Of a stretch of 42,213 nt of DNA, positions 1 to 8,062 are shown one piece after another. The position numbers and the translations under genes were made by a program. The stretch covers positions 1 to 42,213 of the forward strand of contig CANHVO010000017.1 in the NCBI GenBank assembly GCA_947463915.1, in the 5' to 3' direction. Each line of letters opens with the position of its first letter. Within the stretch, counting starts at the first letter, position 1. The DNA comes from Planctomycetaceae bacterium. Its GTDB lineage: Bacteria; Planctomycetota; Planctomycetia; Pirellulales; Pirellulaceae. The notes under the pieces were generated by a model, which saw only the letters and a program-made list of their open reading frames with translations, was not told the DNA's origin and did not search any database.

Positions 1-2
1 AC

Positions 3-542
3 CCAGCAAAGGTTGCAGGCTACCGATTGATCGGTTACGAAGACCGACGATTGGCCAACAAGGATTTTGACAACGATCAAAAGGACGCAGGCGAAATCGG
101 GGCTGGGCATCGAGTGACGGCTCTATACGAAGTCATTCCGACAGGCAAATGGGTAGGGACAGTGCCACCGTCCGAGGGCGAGACGTCCAAGTACTTGAAG
201 AATCCGAAGCTTGACACAAGTGCACAAACGTCCACAACGACCGAGTTCCCTACCGAGCTGCTGACGCTGAAGGTCCGTTACAAAGAGCCTGAAGGCAGCG
301 TTAGTACCAAGCAAGAGTTTGTGCTCAAGGACACGGATCGCGGCGAGCAGCCGCTAGTTGATCGGGACATGCAGTGGGCAACGTCGGTCGCGGAATTTGG
401 CCTGTTGCTTCGACGAAGCGAGATGGCACCTCATGCCGACTGGACTGAGATGCTTGAGCGAGCAGCAAGTTCCGCCGGCGGCGACGCCTACCGGCTAGAG
501 TGCTTAGCCATGATGCGAAAAGCACGAAGCATGTTTCGTTAG
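3..542 (+). CDS. VWA domain protein, YfbK family, C-terminal part (5' truncated)
   Basis: Only the C-terminal 179 residues are in the window; the frame is open to the left edge, so the gene starts upstream. The segment VAGYRLIGYEDR, then KDAGEIGAGHRVTALYEV, is the typical C-terminal part (DUF3520) of YfbK-type proteins, which carry an N-terminal von Willebrand A domain and are often labelled Ca-activated chloride channel homologues. These are exported or lipid-anchored proteins of poorly known function in the cell envelope. The last third (RDMQWATSVAEFGLLLRRSEMA) is the usual helical tail. It ends in TAG two bases before a block of three hairpin repeats and converges on the two-component operon to its right, which contains a second, unrelated VWA protein. 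The TTG at 27 is internal and not the real start. The family call is from recognised sequence; the function is not established. Confidence 0.85.
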   Translation, partial: PAKVAGYRLIGYEDRRLANKDFDNDQKDAGEIGAGHRVTALYEVIPTGKWVGTVPPSEGETSKYLKNPKLDTSAQTSTTTEFPTELLTLKVRYKEPEGSVSTKQEFVLKDTDRGEQPLVDRDMQWATSVAEFGLLLRRSEMAPHADWTEMLERAASSAGGDAYRLECLAMMRKARSMFR

Positions 543-544
543 TC

Positions 545-634
545 GAGTGTAAAACGATTGTCCCCAATCGTTTAGAGTGTAGAACGATTGTCCCCAATCG
601 TTTAGAGTGTAGAACGATTGTCCTCAATCGTTCC
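545..634 (+). repeat. Three tandem 30-bp hairpin repeats
   Basis: Three direct copies start at 545, 575 and 605, each beginning GAGTGT and each holding a perfect 8-bp inverted repeat AACGATTG / CAATCGTT around a 4-base loop. Copies differ by one to a few bases. There is no U tract after the stems, so they are not classic terminators, but they start two bases after the stop codon of the YfbK-like gene. A fourth, diverged copy in the opposite orientation lies at 786-813. Confidence 0.9.
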
Positions 635-661
635 TGCTATTGGGCAGTTTCAGCAGTGCAA

Positions 662-714
662 GGTCACTCTCGGCAAGAGTGACCCACCGTGGGGCTCACC
701 TGCCGGGTGAGACC
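662..714. repeat. Pair of GC-rich hairpins in the convergent intergenic region
   Basis: Positions 662-684 form a perfect 9-bp stem (GGTCACTCT / AGAGTGACC) with loop CGGCA. Positions 695-711 form a 6-bp stem (CTCACC / GGTGAG) with loop TGCCG. A relative of the first occurs at 10640-10662, so this is a dispersed repeat family. They sit between two converging genes and may act as bidirectional 3'-end structures, which is inference. Confidence 0.7.
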
Positions 715-785
715 GTCGTCCCTTAGGGAGCCTCCGCTTCATTGCGTTCCCAGACGGAGCCCAGGAACGAGCTTCAATTCGCATG

Positions 786-813
786 ACCAATTGAGGACAA
801 TTGTTCGACACTC
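786..813 (-). repeat. Inverted fourth copy of the 30-bp hairpin repeat
   Basis: Read on the minus strand it begins GAGTGT, like the copies at 545-634, and continues with a stem AACAATTG / CAATTGGT around TCCT. One G-C pair of the tandem copies is here an A-T pair, a compensatory change, although one further stem position is mismatched. It starts in the TAG stop codon of the response regulator gene, so both converging genes carry the repeat right behind their stops. Confidence 0.75.
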
Positions 814-1502
814 TACTCAAACCGATAACCAACGCCGTATACGGTCTGAATGATTCTTGGGTTCTTCGGGTCGCGTTCCACACGATTGCGAAGCTGGCTG
901 ACCATCTGATCGAGCGTTCGGCTGTTGGGGATATAAGAGTATCCCCAACAGAGATTAAAGATAAGATCGCGTGCAACGACTTCACCCGCGCGTTCGTGTA
1001 ACAGCTGGAGCAATTGAAGTTCCCGACTTGTGAGTTTGATGGTCGTTTTGCCGCGCATCGCTCGCAACTTCTTGGGGTAGATTACAAGACCATCCATCTC
1101 AAAGCATGCTTCAATCACGTTTTCGCTGGTAGTTGGAGCTCGCTGAGATCGCCTCGCAACAGCATGAACGCGCGCTAATACTTCTTGGCATCCGAACGGC
1201 TTGACGATGTAGTCGTCGCCACCCAGCTCGAGGCCAAGGACTTTATCAAATTGCTCGGATTTAGCAGTAATGAAAATCACCGGCACGTCGGAGCGAGCAC
1301 TGCGAAACTCCCGGCATAGATCGTAGCCGCTCCGGCCAGGCATCATCACGTCCAAGCATACCAAGTCCGGAACAATCTCGTTAAACAGTTTCGATGCTTG
1401 GTTTCCATCGGCAGCCCCAAAACATTGATGCCCGTCGGACGTGAGCAACTCGAGAAGTGCCGTTCTGGTATGCGTGTCATCTTCGGCCACGAGTATCTTC
1501 AT
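813..1502 (-). CDS. Response regulator transcription factor, OmpR/PhoB family
   Basis: A 229-residue two-domain regulator. The receiver domain (about 1-115) shows acidic residues D8 and D9, the phospho-acceptor D51 in LVCLDVMMPG, T79 in VIFITAK and K101 in IVKPFG. The C-terminal winged-helix domain (about 130-229) has the OmpR-type features LTSRELQLLQLL and RTLDQMVSQLRNRV and ends VYGVGYRFE. It would be phosphorylated by the histidine kinase encoded just upstream and then bind DNA to change transcription. The start codon overlaps the kinase stop by four bases (ATGA), a sign of translational coupling. It is the last gene of the VWA-kinase-regulator operon. The targets are unknown; autoregulation of the operon is plausible but no operator was identified. 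Confidence 0.96.
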   Translation of the reverse strand: MKILVAEDDTHTRTALLELLTSDGHQCFGAADGNQASKLFNEIVPDLVCLDVMMPGRSGYDLCREFRSARSDVPVIFITAKSEQFDKVLGLELGGDDYIVKPFGCQEVLARVHAVARRSQRAPTTSENVIEACFEMDGLVIYPKKLRAMRGKTTIKLTSRELQLLQLLHERAGEVVARDLIFNLCWGYSYIPNSRTLDQMVSQLRNRVERDPKNPRIIQTVYGVGYRFE

Positions 1503-3178
1503 GACATTTCACCCTCTGATTCCAACGCCACCGGTTTCACTCGCAACGTTAGTCGGAAGCGACAGCCCGATTCGCTATCCAATAATTCCAAGCCGCCACC
1601 ATGTCGCAACGCAGCTTTCCGGGCGATCGTCAGGCCAAGACCTGTCCCCGAAGGTGCGGTATTTGCGTCATCGATCCTAAAGAACGGCTTAAAAATCCGA
1701 TTGCGAAAGCGTGCTGGAATTCCATGCCCTGCATCGCAAACCTCAATCGTCAAAATGTCGTTCTCCAATTTCGAGGTCACATGGAGTGACTTGCCGGACG
1801 CTGCATACTTTTCGACGTTGCTGATGAGATTGATTAGGATTTGCTCTAGCACGTCCGTATCCAATTCGACACGTTGCTGTGCTCTAAGTTCAGTTGTAAT
1901 TGCTATTTCGCTGCGGCTCAACGAGGGAGCAAACTGATTCAGAACATGCTGAACCGTATCATCAGGGCTCGCTGATCGCCACGACAACGATTGAGCACTT
2001 GCGCGTCCTTGCATAAACTCGAGGACTCCAGAAATCAACCGACTTAGCCGTTTAGATTCTGAATCGATCACGTCAAGTCGATCTGCAATGCGATGCACAG
2101 CCGGAGTGTCCTGCGACAAATCGCGTTGTGCCATTTCTGCGTACAAGCGAATGTTCGTCAATGGAGTGCGAAGCTCGTGAGACACTTGACCGACAAAGCT
2201 AACACGCTGATCGGCGAGCTTTAACTGTTGCATGGTCGCGACGGTCACGTATGCCCCAAGTCCCAACAGCGTTAGCGCACCCGCGGAAATCCCTAATCCC
2301 CACGGCAAAAAACGGGCCCAGGAGGCGGCACCAGTCTGATGATCCTGCAGATAATACTTGAGACGCCAAGCAGCCAGCGGTTCCTTGAGCGATACCTCAG
2401 CAAGCGGTTGAGCCATGGAAATATCGCTGGCCCCCCAACGGTAGAGAATGTTACCATTGGCGTCCGTCAGAGCCGTTGCACCGTTGCTAGTGCCTGGATC
2501 TACGTCGGGGAGAATGGCAATCAAGTCCGCAATCCAACGTGCTCTTTCTAGCCAATAGCCGGTTGCCGACCCATCGGGCAGAACATCCCAAACGACTAAT
2601 TGCAGGCCTTCGTCAAAATACGATTCATGCCATAAGGAGTCAGCCCTGGACGTTTCAGGCTCTACCGACTCTTGCGCTTTGACCAACCCGTCTCGATCTT
2701 TGGATTCTTGCCGGATGGCTGAACTTGATCTCGTCACAGGAGCTGTTTTGGCATCTGAAGCAGCAATCGCTTTTCGAACAGCCAATGGAACCGGTGGCCG
2801 TTGACGCGCCATCATCAGCAATTCGTTGTAGATCAAAAACTCGTTGCCAGTATTGATCGTGGGAGCAGGTGGGTAAAGCAATTGTCCGCGAGCCGATACC
2901 CACATGGCGCGACGGACGTACGGGTCCGTTCGCTCAACCGACATCAGATGTTCCGCCAGCCCCAGTCGTACCATCTTTTGTTTGAGAGCGCGATGGTGAC
3001 TGGACATAACGTCATCGATGGAGCGAACCAATTCATTCAGCCTGGCCTCGGCAAGCGAAGTCACTTGCCGTTTTGCATTCAACTCTTCGTTTCGAATCAA
3101 TACGACTCCGATCCAGCCTAGCATAGCTAAAGGAGCGGCAATCAAACAAAGAAGTGCGGTCAGGATGCGTAGTGGCAA
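1499..3178 (-). CDS. Membrane sensor histidine kinase
   Basis: A 559-residue kinase. A first membrane helix lies at about 5-28 and a second at about 290-316, bracketing a roughly 260-residue extracytoplasmic sensor region with a polar, probably disordered insert near 140-180. The kinase core follows directly after the second helix with no obvious HAMP domain: H-box VSHELRTPL with phospho-accepting H334, N-box ILINLISNVEKYA near 447-459, G1 CDAGHGIP near 481, F-box IFKPFFRIDD near 495 and G2 GTGLGLTIA near 511-519. It would autophosphorylate H334 and pass phosphate to the response regulator encoded downstream, whose start overlaps its stop. Six bases separate it from the secreted VWA protein gene upstream, so the three are very likely co-transcribed. 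The sensor domain matches no family I recognise. Confidence 0.95.
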   Translation of the reverse strand: MPLRILTALLCLIAAPLAMLGWIGVVLIRNEELNAKRQVTSLAEARLNELVRSIDDVMSSHHRALKQKMVRLGLAEHLMSVERTDPYVRRAMWVSARGQLLYPPAPTINTGNEFLIYNELLMMARQRPPVPLAVRKAIAASDAKTAPVTRSSSAIRQESKDRDGLVKAQESVEPETSRADSLWHESYFDEGLQLVVWDVLPDGSATGYWLERARWIADLIAILPDVDPGTSNGATALTDANGNILYRWGASDISMAQPLAEVSLKEPLAAWRLKYYLQDHQTGAASWARFLPWGLGISAGALTLLGLGAYVTVATMQQLKLADQRVSFVGQVSHELRTPLTNIRLYAEMAQRDLSQDTPAVHRIADRLDVIDSESKRLSRLISGVLEFMQGRASAQSLSWRSASPDDTVQHVLNQFAPSLSRSEIAITTELRAQQRVELDTDVLEQILINLISNVEKYAASGKSLHVTSKLENDILTIEVCDAGHGIPARFRNRIFKPFFRIDDANTAPSGTGLGLTIARKAALRHGGGLELLDSESGCRFRLTLRVKPVALESEGEMS

Positions 3179-3184
3179 AGCGGT

Positions 3185-4567
3185 TTACTTTCCTCTCTTC
3201 CCATCTTCTTTGTAGGACTGCTGACGTGATGTTTGGTCTTGGTACTCCCGCATGCCCTTGCGGTTGACGTTCCATTTCGCATTGTCAGCTACTTCTGCGG
3301 ACTGCTTTTTGTTCAGAGCACATCCCAGTTCAACATCAGGGCAAACATATTGGTTCTTTGCGCTGAAGTCAGCAATACTTCCGAGGTCGGTCGCGTTCTT
3401 CACGAGCAGGAGCCTTGCTTCCTCAATTTTCCCTGCATCTCGCAGGGCAGTGGCTTCACGGTTGCGTTCAGCAGCAATTTGGACAGCGCTCAGTACCTTG
3501 GCTTCCACATCCACGTCTGCTTCCACTTTTTCTGGCTTGTCGGAATATCGGACCGCGATCTTGCTTGCCAGCACGTCGGTCGTGTGAGTGTTCATGTTGC
3601 GATACTGTACTCGAACATCGGCCATCGGTGACTCTTGTCCGTTCTCACCCGCAGGCACTTCGACCTCCAAGATGAAGTAGCGTTCTTGTTTCGCGTAGAG
3701 TTGGGCTAGAGGCAGTCGGATAACTTGACCTTGGATATCCGCCTTATTGCCCAAGCAACGTACAGGTCGCATGGTACCCGCAAGAGTGATTTGGATTTCG
3801 AATTCCGAAGCGACCACGCTGAGAAGATCGTCGAACTCGTTGTTGAACACTCCCACCAAATTGTCAGCGTTCTCGATGAAAACGTGGTTTCCACTCGATG
3901 CGGCGGCCAAGCTGGTCATGAGGTCTTCGTTGTAGCCGGAACCGAGGCCCAGCGTGCTGACGCTGATTTTTTCTTTGAGAAGCGACTGCCCCAGTTGTTC
4001 CAATTCAGACGGCGAACTTGGGCCGACATTGGCGATCCCGTCGCTGAGGAGAATGACTCGATTGACGTGTTTGTCATCTAGAAACTTTCGCACTTCAGCG
4101 GCCCCTTTGGAGACGCCGGCAAAGAGTGCAGTATTGCCATCTGCTTGGATGGATTCGATGGCTTGCCGAATCGAATCGCGATCGCTGGCACGCGTTGCGG
4201 GAACGAGAACGCGAACGTTGGTGTCGTAGGTGATGACCGACACGATGTCTTCATCTCGCAGCCGGTCGATCGCGGCCAAAGCGGCTCGCTTTGCCTGTTG
4301 GATTTTTTCCCCTTTCATGGACCCGCTTCGGTCCATCACGATCGCGATGTTCACTGGGGGGCGGTTTGCTGCTTTTGGCAAATCGAACCCGGTAAGTTTG
4401 ATCTTGAGGTGGTTGAGAGATTTTTCGCCGGCAAGCATAGTCGGCTTGGCAAGTGCTGCATTGAGCTTGATCTGCTCGGCAACGGCGGGCCGAGCGCTGA
4501 GGCACAGGCTGATGCTTGCAAAGGCGAGCAAAGCGAAATACGATCGAGTCGAATTGCGATTCATCAT
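3185..4567 (-). CDS. Secreted von Willebrand factor A domain protein
   Basis: Chosen start is the ATG at 4567, behind AAGGAGTG with good spacing; it opens a 460-residue protein with a clear signal peptide (about 1-30, ending ARPAVA). An open frame of 24 more residues upstream lacks a ribosome site. The VWA domain spans about 73-245 and has an intact metal-ion site: D79, S81 and S83 in VMDRSGSM, a threonine in GNTALFAG and an aspartate in ILLSDGIANVG. A beta-rich region and a helical, charged C terminus follow. VWA domains bind protein or matrix partners through a metal ion. The gene leads an operon with a sensor kinase six bases downstream, which makes it a candidate accessory or ligand-binding subunit for that kinase; that link is inference from position only. 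Confidence 0.9.
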   Translation of the reverse strand: MMNRNSTRSYFALLAFASISLCLSARPAVAEQIKLNAALAKPTMLAGEKSLNHLKIKLTGFDLPKAANRPPVNIAIVMDRSGSMKGEKIQQAKRAALAAIDRLRDEDIVSVITYDTNVRVLVPATRASDRDSIRQAIESIQADGNTALFAGVSKGAAEVRKFLDDKHVNRVILLSDGIANVGPSSPSELEQLGQSLLKEKISVSTLGLGSGYNEDLMTSLAAASSGNHVFIENADNLVGVFNNEFDDLLSVVASEFEIQITLAGTMRPVRCLGNKADIQGQVIRLPLAQLYAKQERYFILEVEVPAGENGQESPMADVRVQYRNMNTHTTDVLASKIAVRYSDKPEKVEADVDVEAKVLSAVQIAAERNREATALRDAGKIEEARLLLVKNATDLGSIADFSAKNQYVCPDVELGCALNKKQSAEVADNAKWNVNRKGMREYQDQTSRQQSYKEDGKRGK

Positions 4568-4707
4568 GATCACTCCTTTTGAAACCTTAAAAACGCAGGG
4601 CAGCACCAGCGTGCGGCTTGAGACTGCGATGAAGTCCATTTCACCAGAGTATGCATTCTGAATGGTCTAAATGGGTTCAGTCGATTGTAAAAAGAATGTA
4701 AGACATT

Positions 4708-5931
4708 TCACGGGGCAAGAGTGCAAAGAGAAAACGTCGATTCAAACTTGCCTCGTCCATCGCTTTGAAAACTCACTAAGGAAACGACCCAGACATTGTC
4801 AGAAAGAACTGCGTCAACGGCAAAACAGTCATCTGGCAACATCATTAAGTCGCCCGACCGACGATAGAGGAACGAAGGAAAGTTAAAGGGACCGTTGGCA
4901 GGGCTGGGATTGTTTAGGCCTCGTACAATCTCGTACTCGTTTTCAGACTCGACGTAGGAAAGGAGCCCCAGCCCACCAAGTCTTTGGTTGCCCTGGTTGA
5001 CTGTTCGTCTTAGAGTCTTTAGATGTGTCGGATCTAAACCTATGTTTTCATGATCGCGATGTTGCCAGAGCGCCACATTGCAAGTCGATTCAACGTATCG
5101 CCGAACATCACCTGGATTCAGCCCCCTCAGGCGGATCTGACGTGAGTCATGAAAAGAATGCCAGTTCGGCGTAACATCTGACTGTACCAGCTTTTCTGTC
5201 CTTTGAAGCGTTTCCTTTTTCGGGTCCACGAGAGCCCGCATGACGAACGCTCTTGGAGCATCTTTGGACAAGTAGTATGCCTCAATACCTTTGTCGGACG
5301 AATCGAATCCCGCATAAACCGGTCCAGGGAGTTTTACCTTGCCTGTATCGTAGCCATTCATGTCTATGAAGTTGATTTCCTGCTTAGCTGCAATTCGGAA
5401 CATCGCAAACTGTTGAGCACCGCTGATCCATTGGATCTCAAGATCCTTCCAGTCTTTATGGGTATCATGTTCCAATCGCTTCTTGACCCATTTGGGGTTC
5501 CAGTTCACCAAGTTTTCGCGGTTGTCGAAGTAGAGTAGATCAAGAAACTTCAGACTGGGTTTACTCGCACCGTTGTTGCCTTCCTTCTCCGAGTCCATCA
5601 GTACAAATATGCCACCTGTAGCAGCGTCCGACCATGCGTGAACAATCAAGGGGTTCACCGAGACAATACGTTCTTGCAAATCGCGGACGCTAAACAGCGA
5701 CAACTTCTTGTGCGGCTCGGCAACGATCAATTCACCGCCATCGAAAGTCAGCGTGCCGTTTTGCGATTTTTGATGAAGATCGCTAATCTTACAAACCTCG
5801 CGAACGACAAGTTTCTTGAGTGATGGTGCATTATTGATGGCAGGCCCGTCAGCAAAAACGCCAGGTTCTGTCACGTACCATAGAACGGGAAGGTTACAAA
5901 AGAAAAACAACACAGCCGAAAAGCGTCGCAT
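4708..5931 (-). CDS. Secreted protein of unknown function
   Basis: A 407-residue protein with an N-terminal hydrophobic segment (about 4-26, ending near VFADG) that looks like a signal peptide. The remainder is soluble and rich in beta-type alternation, with repeated stretches such as TLTFDGGELIVAEP, GGIFVLMDS and QQFAMFRIAA that would suit a beta-propeller or WD-like fold, but I cannot assign a family. Cysteines near the N terminus and near the C terminus (DDCFAVD, FSLCTL) could form a disulfide. It stands alone, transcribed in the same direction as the VWA operon, with 140 bases between them. The ATG at 5931 is preceded by no strong ribosome site. Planctomycetes have many secreted orphan proteins of this kind. 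Confidence 0.7.
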   Translation of the reverse strand: MRRFSAVLFFFCNLPVLWYVTEPGVFADGPAINNAPSLKKLVVREVCKISDLHQKSQNGTLTFDGGELIVAEPHKKLSLFSVRDLQERIVSVNPLIVHAWSDAATGGIFVLMDSEKEGNNGASKPSLKFLDLLYFDNRENLVNWNPKWVKKRLEHDTHKDWKDLEIQWISGAQQFAMFRIAAKQEINFIDMNGYDTGKVKLPGPVYAGFDSSDKGIEAYYLSKDAPRAFVMRALVDPKKETLQRTEKLVQSDVTPNWHSFHDSRQIRLRGLNPGDVRRYVESTCNVALWQHRDHENIGLDPTHLKTLRRTVNQGNQRLGGLGLLSYVESENEYEIVRGLNNPSPANGPFNFPSFLYRRSGDLMMLPDDCFAVDAVLSDNVWVVSLVSFQSDGRGKFESTFSLCTLAP

Positions 5932-6081
5932 GTTCTAAGGCCCAATCAAGCAGAATAAGAACCGTCACCAGTCTGACCATTCTTGCCAACTGTATTCTCC
6001 GCCGCTAGTCCCGGCCAAAAGAAAACCAAGCGATTCGATTTTCGTACCCTCGCCCCGTTTAAGCAACAATGTAAGGCATTA

Positions 6082-6154
6082 TGTAGCGAAACTCGTCAAG
6101 AGATTCGGTCGTTTAGGCGATGCAGCCGAAAGTCTTGACGACTTTCGCTACACA
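6082..6154. repeat. Dispersed double-hairpin repeat (GTAGCGAAA family), copy 1
   Basis: Two arms begin GTAGCGAAACTCGTCAAGAG and end GACGACTTTCGCTACA. Each arm is close to an inverted repeat on its own and the two arms are near-complements of each other. Other copies: 16785-16857, 23542-23611, 24247-24317 and 37745-37829. It lies between two minus-strand genes. Confidence 0.9.
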
Positions 6155-6201
6155 AATGTGCTTGGCTTAACGCTTAGGGCTAACTGCTTATCGCTTACGC
6201 C

Positions 6202-6807
6202 TTAAGCCTCGTCGCCACCCATAATCAGATCGAGGATTCGACCGATAGCTTCAGCTGATTGCTCTCTTGGCATCGAAGATAGATCGCGACGGCTGTGAAG
6301 CACTTGTTCTGGGGTCAACGGGAAGTGCACAAAACCGACCGAGCAACGGCGATTGCGGACGGCATGCCAGTGATGTGTCAGAAACATGGCTGCATTGCAG
6401 AGATAAGTGCCCGCGTGAAACGAGACGGAGCACGGAATTCCGCTGGAGCGCAATTCTAGGTTCCATTGATCCAACGGGAAGTTGGTTCGATATGCAACGG
6501 GACCGCTGGGCACAAGCGGGCCGAAAAAATCGCCGACCGTTTCGGTCATGCCAGCGACATTCACGGCGATTGCTTCCATTTGGACACGGCTGATTCCGGG
6601 AGCTTGGCCGAGGTGCAACACTGCGTCAAAACCGAGGGCCAAATCCTTGTCCATTCGAGACTGCATTTGCCCCAAATCAACGGGATATCGGCGAGTCGTG
6701 ACTCCTGCTGGAATTCCGCGCTTGTGCAAAAACGTAACAAGCGCCTCCCAGCTGGAATTTTGTTCCCAAGTGTCGTATGGCTCGAAGGCAGTTAGCAAAA
6801 CTCGCAA
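6202..6807 (-). CDS. pcp: Pyroglutamyl-peptidase I family protein (peptidase C15)
   Basis: A 201-residue protein with the start MRVLLTAFEPY typical of pyroglutamyl peptidase I, a cytoplasmic cysteine peptidase that removes N-terminal pyroglutamate from peptides. The catalytic triad is visible: E78 in VQMEAIAVNV, C137 in AGTYLCNAAMF and H161 in FVHFPLTPEQ. The length is close to the usual 200-215 residues. Some surrounding motifs differ from the well-studied enzymes (for example ISRVQME in place of the usual TPER-type run before the glutamate), so the substrate may not be exactly pyroglutamyl peptides. The gene stands alone; the next gene in the same direction is more than 250 bases downstream beyond a dispersed repeat. 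The ATG at 6807 is the first codon of the conserved start, so the start is fairly safe. Confidence 0.88.
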   Translation of the reverse strand: MRVLLTAFEPYDTWEQNSSWEALVTFLHKRGIPAGVTTRRYPVDLGQMQSRMDKDLALGFDAVLHLGQAPGISRVQMEAIAVNVAGMTETVGDFFGPLVPSGPVAYRTNFPLDQWNLELRSSGIPCSVSFHAGTYLCNAAMFLTHHWHAVRNRRCSVGFVHFPLTPEQVLHSRRDLSSMPREQSAEAIGRILDLIMGGDEA

Positions 6808-6883
6808 TTCAGTCCTCGTGTTCGGAGCGGCTTCCCTTTTTGGTTGTCCTGAGAGCTTAATTCGAAATCCAGCGAATCCACTA

Positions 6884-6895
6884 ACTCAGCTGAGT
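6884..6895. promoter_or_regulatory. 12-bp perfect palindrome, possible operator
   Basis: ACTCAGCTGAGT lies in the divergent gap between the pyroglutamyl peptidase gene and the leucine-rich-repeat gene, about 80 bases upstream of the former. An AT-rich stretch (CTATTTATAC) follows at about 6902. A binding role is a guess from position and symmetry only. Confidence 0.25.
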
Positions 6896-7037
6896 CAGCC
6901 ACCTATTTATACCGATTTTGTGAGTGAAAAACCCGGTCGTGAGCCTCGAAGCGGAAAAACAAGCCTGGAATTGAGCTCTTCATTGGGATAAAGTGAGAAG
7001 GAATCTCCCCCATGACCACTTTCGGAAGGCGAATTGG

Positions 7038-7892
7038 ATGCTTCTTTTGGAAAATTCTCTCCGTCGCGGATTCTCGGTTCTCGCGATCGCTTTTTCCCTT
7101 GCACTTCCACCCCGGCAAGCCAATTGCGATGATTTGTTTCCCGATAAAAGTCTAGAAGCGGCGGTTCGTCGCGAGGTTTTCGAAAAACGCTACAACAGCG
7201 AACCGTTGACCGCTGACGACGTCAAGAACATTTCCCAAGTGGTTGGAAAAGGTAAAGGGATCAAGAGTCTGGAGGGGATTCAGAATTGCAAAGCCCTGAT
7301 GAAGATCGATCTGGCCAAAAATGAAATCATTGATTTGTCACCGATCAAAGAGCTCCAACTGCTGCAGTCGATCGATTTGTCTTTTAACAAAATCGAGTCG
7401 CTGGAACCGATGGTGGGATTGATCAAGTCCCAGTATTTGCAGCTATCTGGTAACGCGATCACGGACCTCGCACCCTTGCGAGAAATGAGCAACCTACGCA
7501 ATCTCTACATCGCGGACAACAAAGTCAAATCGGTTGAGCCTATGTCAACGTTGAAACGCATGGTCAGCCTGGATTTGACCGGCAATCCGATCGAAGATAT
7601 CGCGCTGATTGGCAAGCTATCGGGGCTAAAATCGATCACCCTCAAGGGATGTGGAATCAAGAGTCTCGAATTCGTTCGAACTCTGACACCGGATTTCTTG
7701 ATGTTGAATGGAAATGCAATCAGCGATTTTGGACCACTCGTAGAAATATGCGAAGCGGATTTCAAGGGCGATCGAAGGTTTGCTCAATTCTTGAGATTGT
7801 ATTTGGATGAGACCACGCTCAAAGACGCCGCGCAAGGTGCTACGATCGAGAAACTGAAGACCGCGAAGGTACGAATCAATCCAAGCAATTAA
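7038..7892 (+). CDS. Secreted leucine-rich-repeat protein
   Basis: The chosen ATG at 7038 has GGAAGG eight bases upstream and opens a 284-residue protein with a signal peptide (about 1-28, LAIAFSLALPPRQANC). A GTG at 6993 would add 15 residues and cannot be excluded. After a helical cap region containing LEAAVRREVFEK and LTADDVKNI, at least seven repeats of the SDS22/internalin type follow, each about 22 residues with the pattern L..L..L.L..N.I.D...L (for example LMKIDLAKNEIIDLSPI and LVSLDLTGNPIEDIALI). Such solenoids bind other proteins. The cysteine in the pattern ANC could be a lipidation site, although the residues before it are not a clean lipobox. It is a single gene with no clear partner; the binding target is unknown. 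Confidence 0.88.
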   Translation: MLLLENSLRRGFSVLAIAFSLALPPRQANCDDLFPDKSLEAAVRREVFEKRYNSEPLTADDVKNISQVVGKGKGIKSLEGIQNCKALMKIDLAKNEIIDLSPIKELQLLQSIDLSFNKIESLEPMVGLIKSQYLQLSGNAITDLAPLREMSNLRNLYIADNKVKSVEPMSTLKRMVSLDLTGNPIEDIALIGKLSGLKSITLKGCGIKSLEFVRTLTPDFLMLNGNAISDFGPLVEICEADFKGDRRFAQFLRLYLDETTLKDAAQGATIEKLKTAKVRINPSN

Positions 7893-7912
7893 GAAAATTA
7901 AGCTGACCCTAC

Positions 7913-8009
7913 GTAGCGGGTTTCGTGAGAAACCAGCTTTCAAGAACCAATGTATTACATCTGGTTTCTCACGAAACCAGCTACAAATGTTTCTTAAGAA
8001 ACCAGCTAC
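7913..8009. repeat. Dispersed inverted repeat (GTAGC-GGTTTC family)
   Basis: An arm GTAGCGGGTTTCGTGAGAAA is followed after about 30 bases by its near-complement ending CGAAACCAGCTAC at 7984; a third partial arm ends CCAGCTAC at 8008. Each arm folds alone (GGTTTC-GTGA-GAAACC). The outline, GTAGC at one end and GCTAC at the other, matches the GTAGCGAAA family but the core differs. The repeat falls inside the open frame upstream of the next gene, which argues against a coding role there. Confidence 0.8.
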
Positions 8010-8062
8010 CAATGCTTTCTAGGCCAACCCTAGGCTTCAGCCTAAAGCACAAGCGAAACACC

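Noticed and set aside
545-634. Short regularly spaced repeats as a CRISPR array
   Set aside because: Only three copies with no spacers; the units are contiguous hairpins of 30 bases.
500-682. Open frame of 60 codons running through the 30-bp repeats
   Set aside because: Its repetitive peptide is produced by the 30-bp hairpin repeats, whose length is a multiple of three, so it is an artefact.
7925-8062. Longer N terminus for the proline-rich protein
   Set aside because: These codons run through a palindromic repeat, while the ATG at 8063 starts a proper signal peptide.
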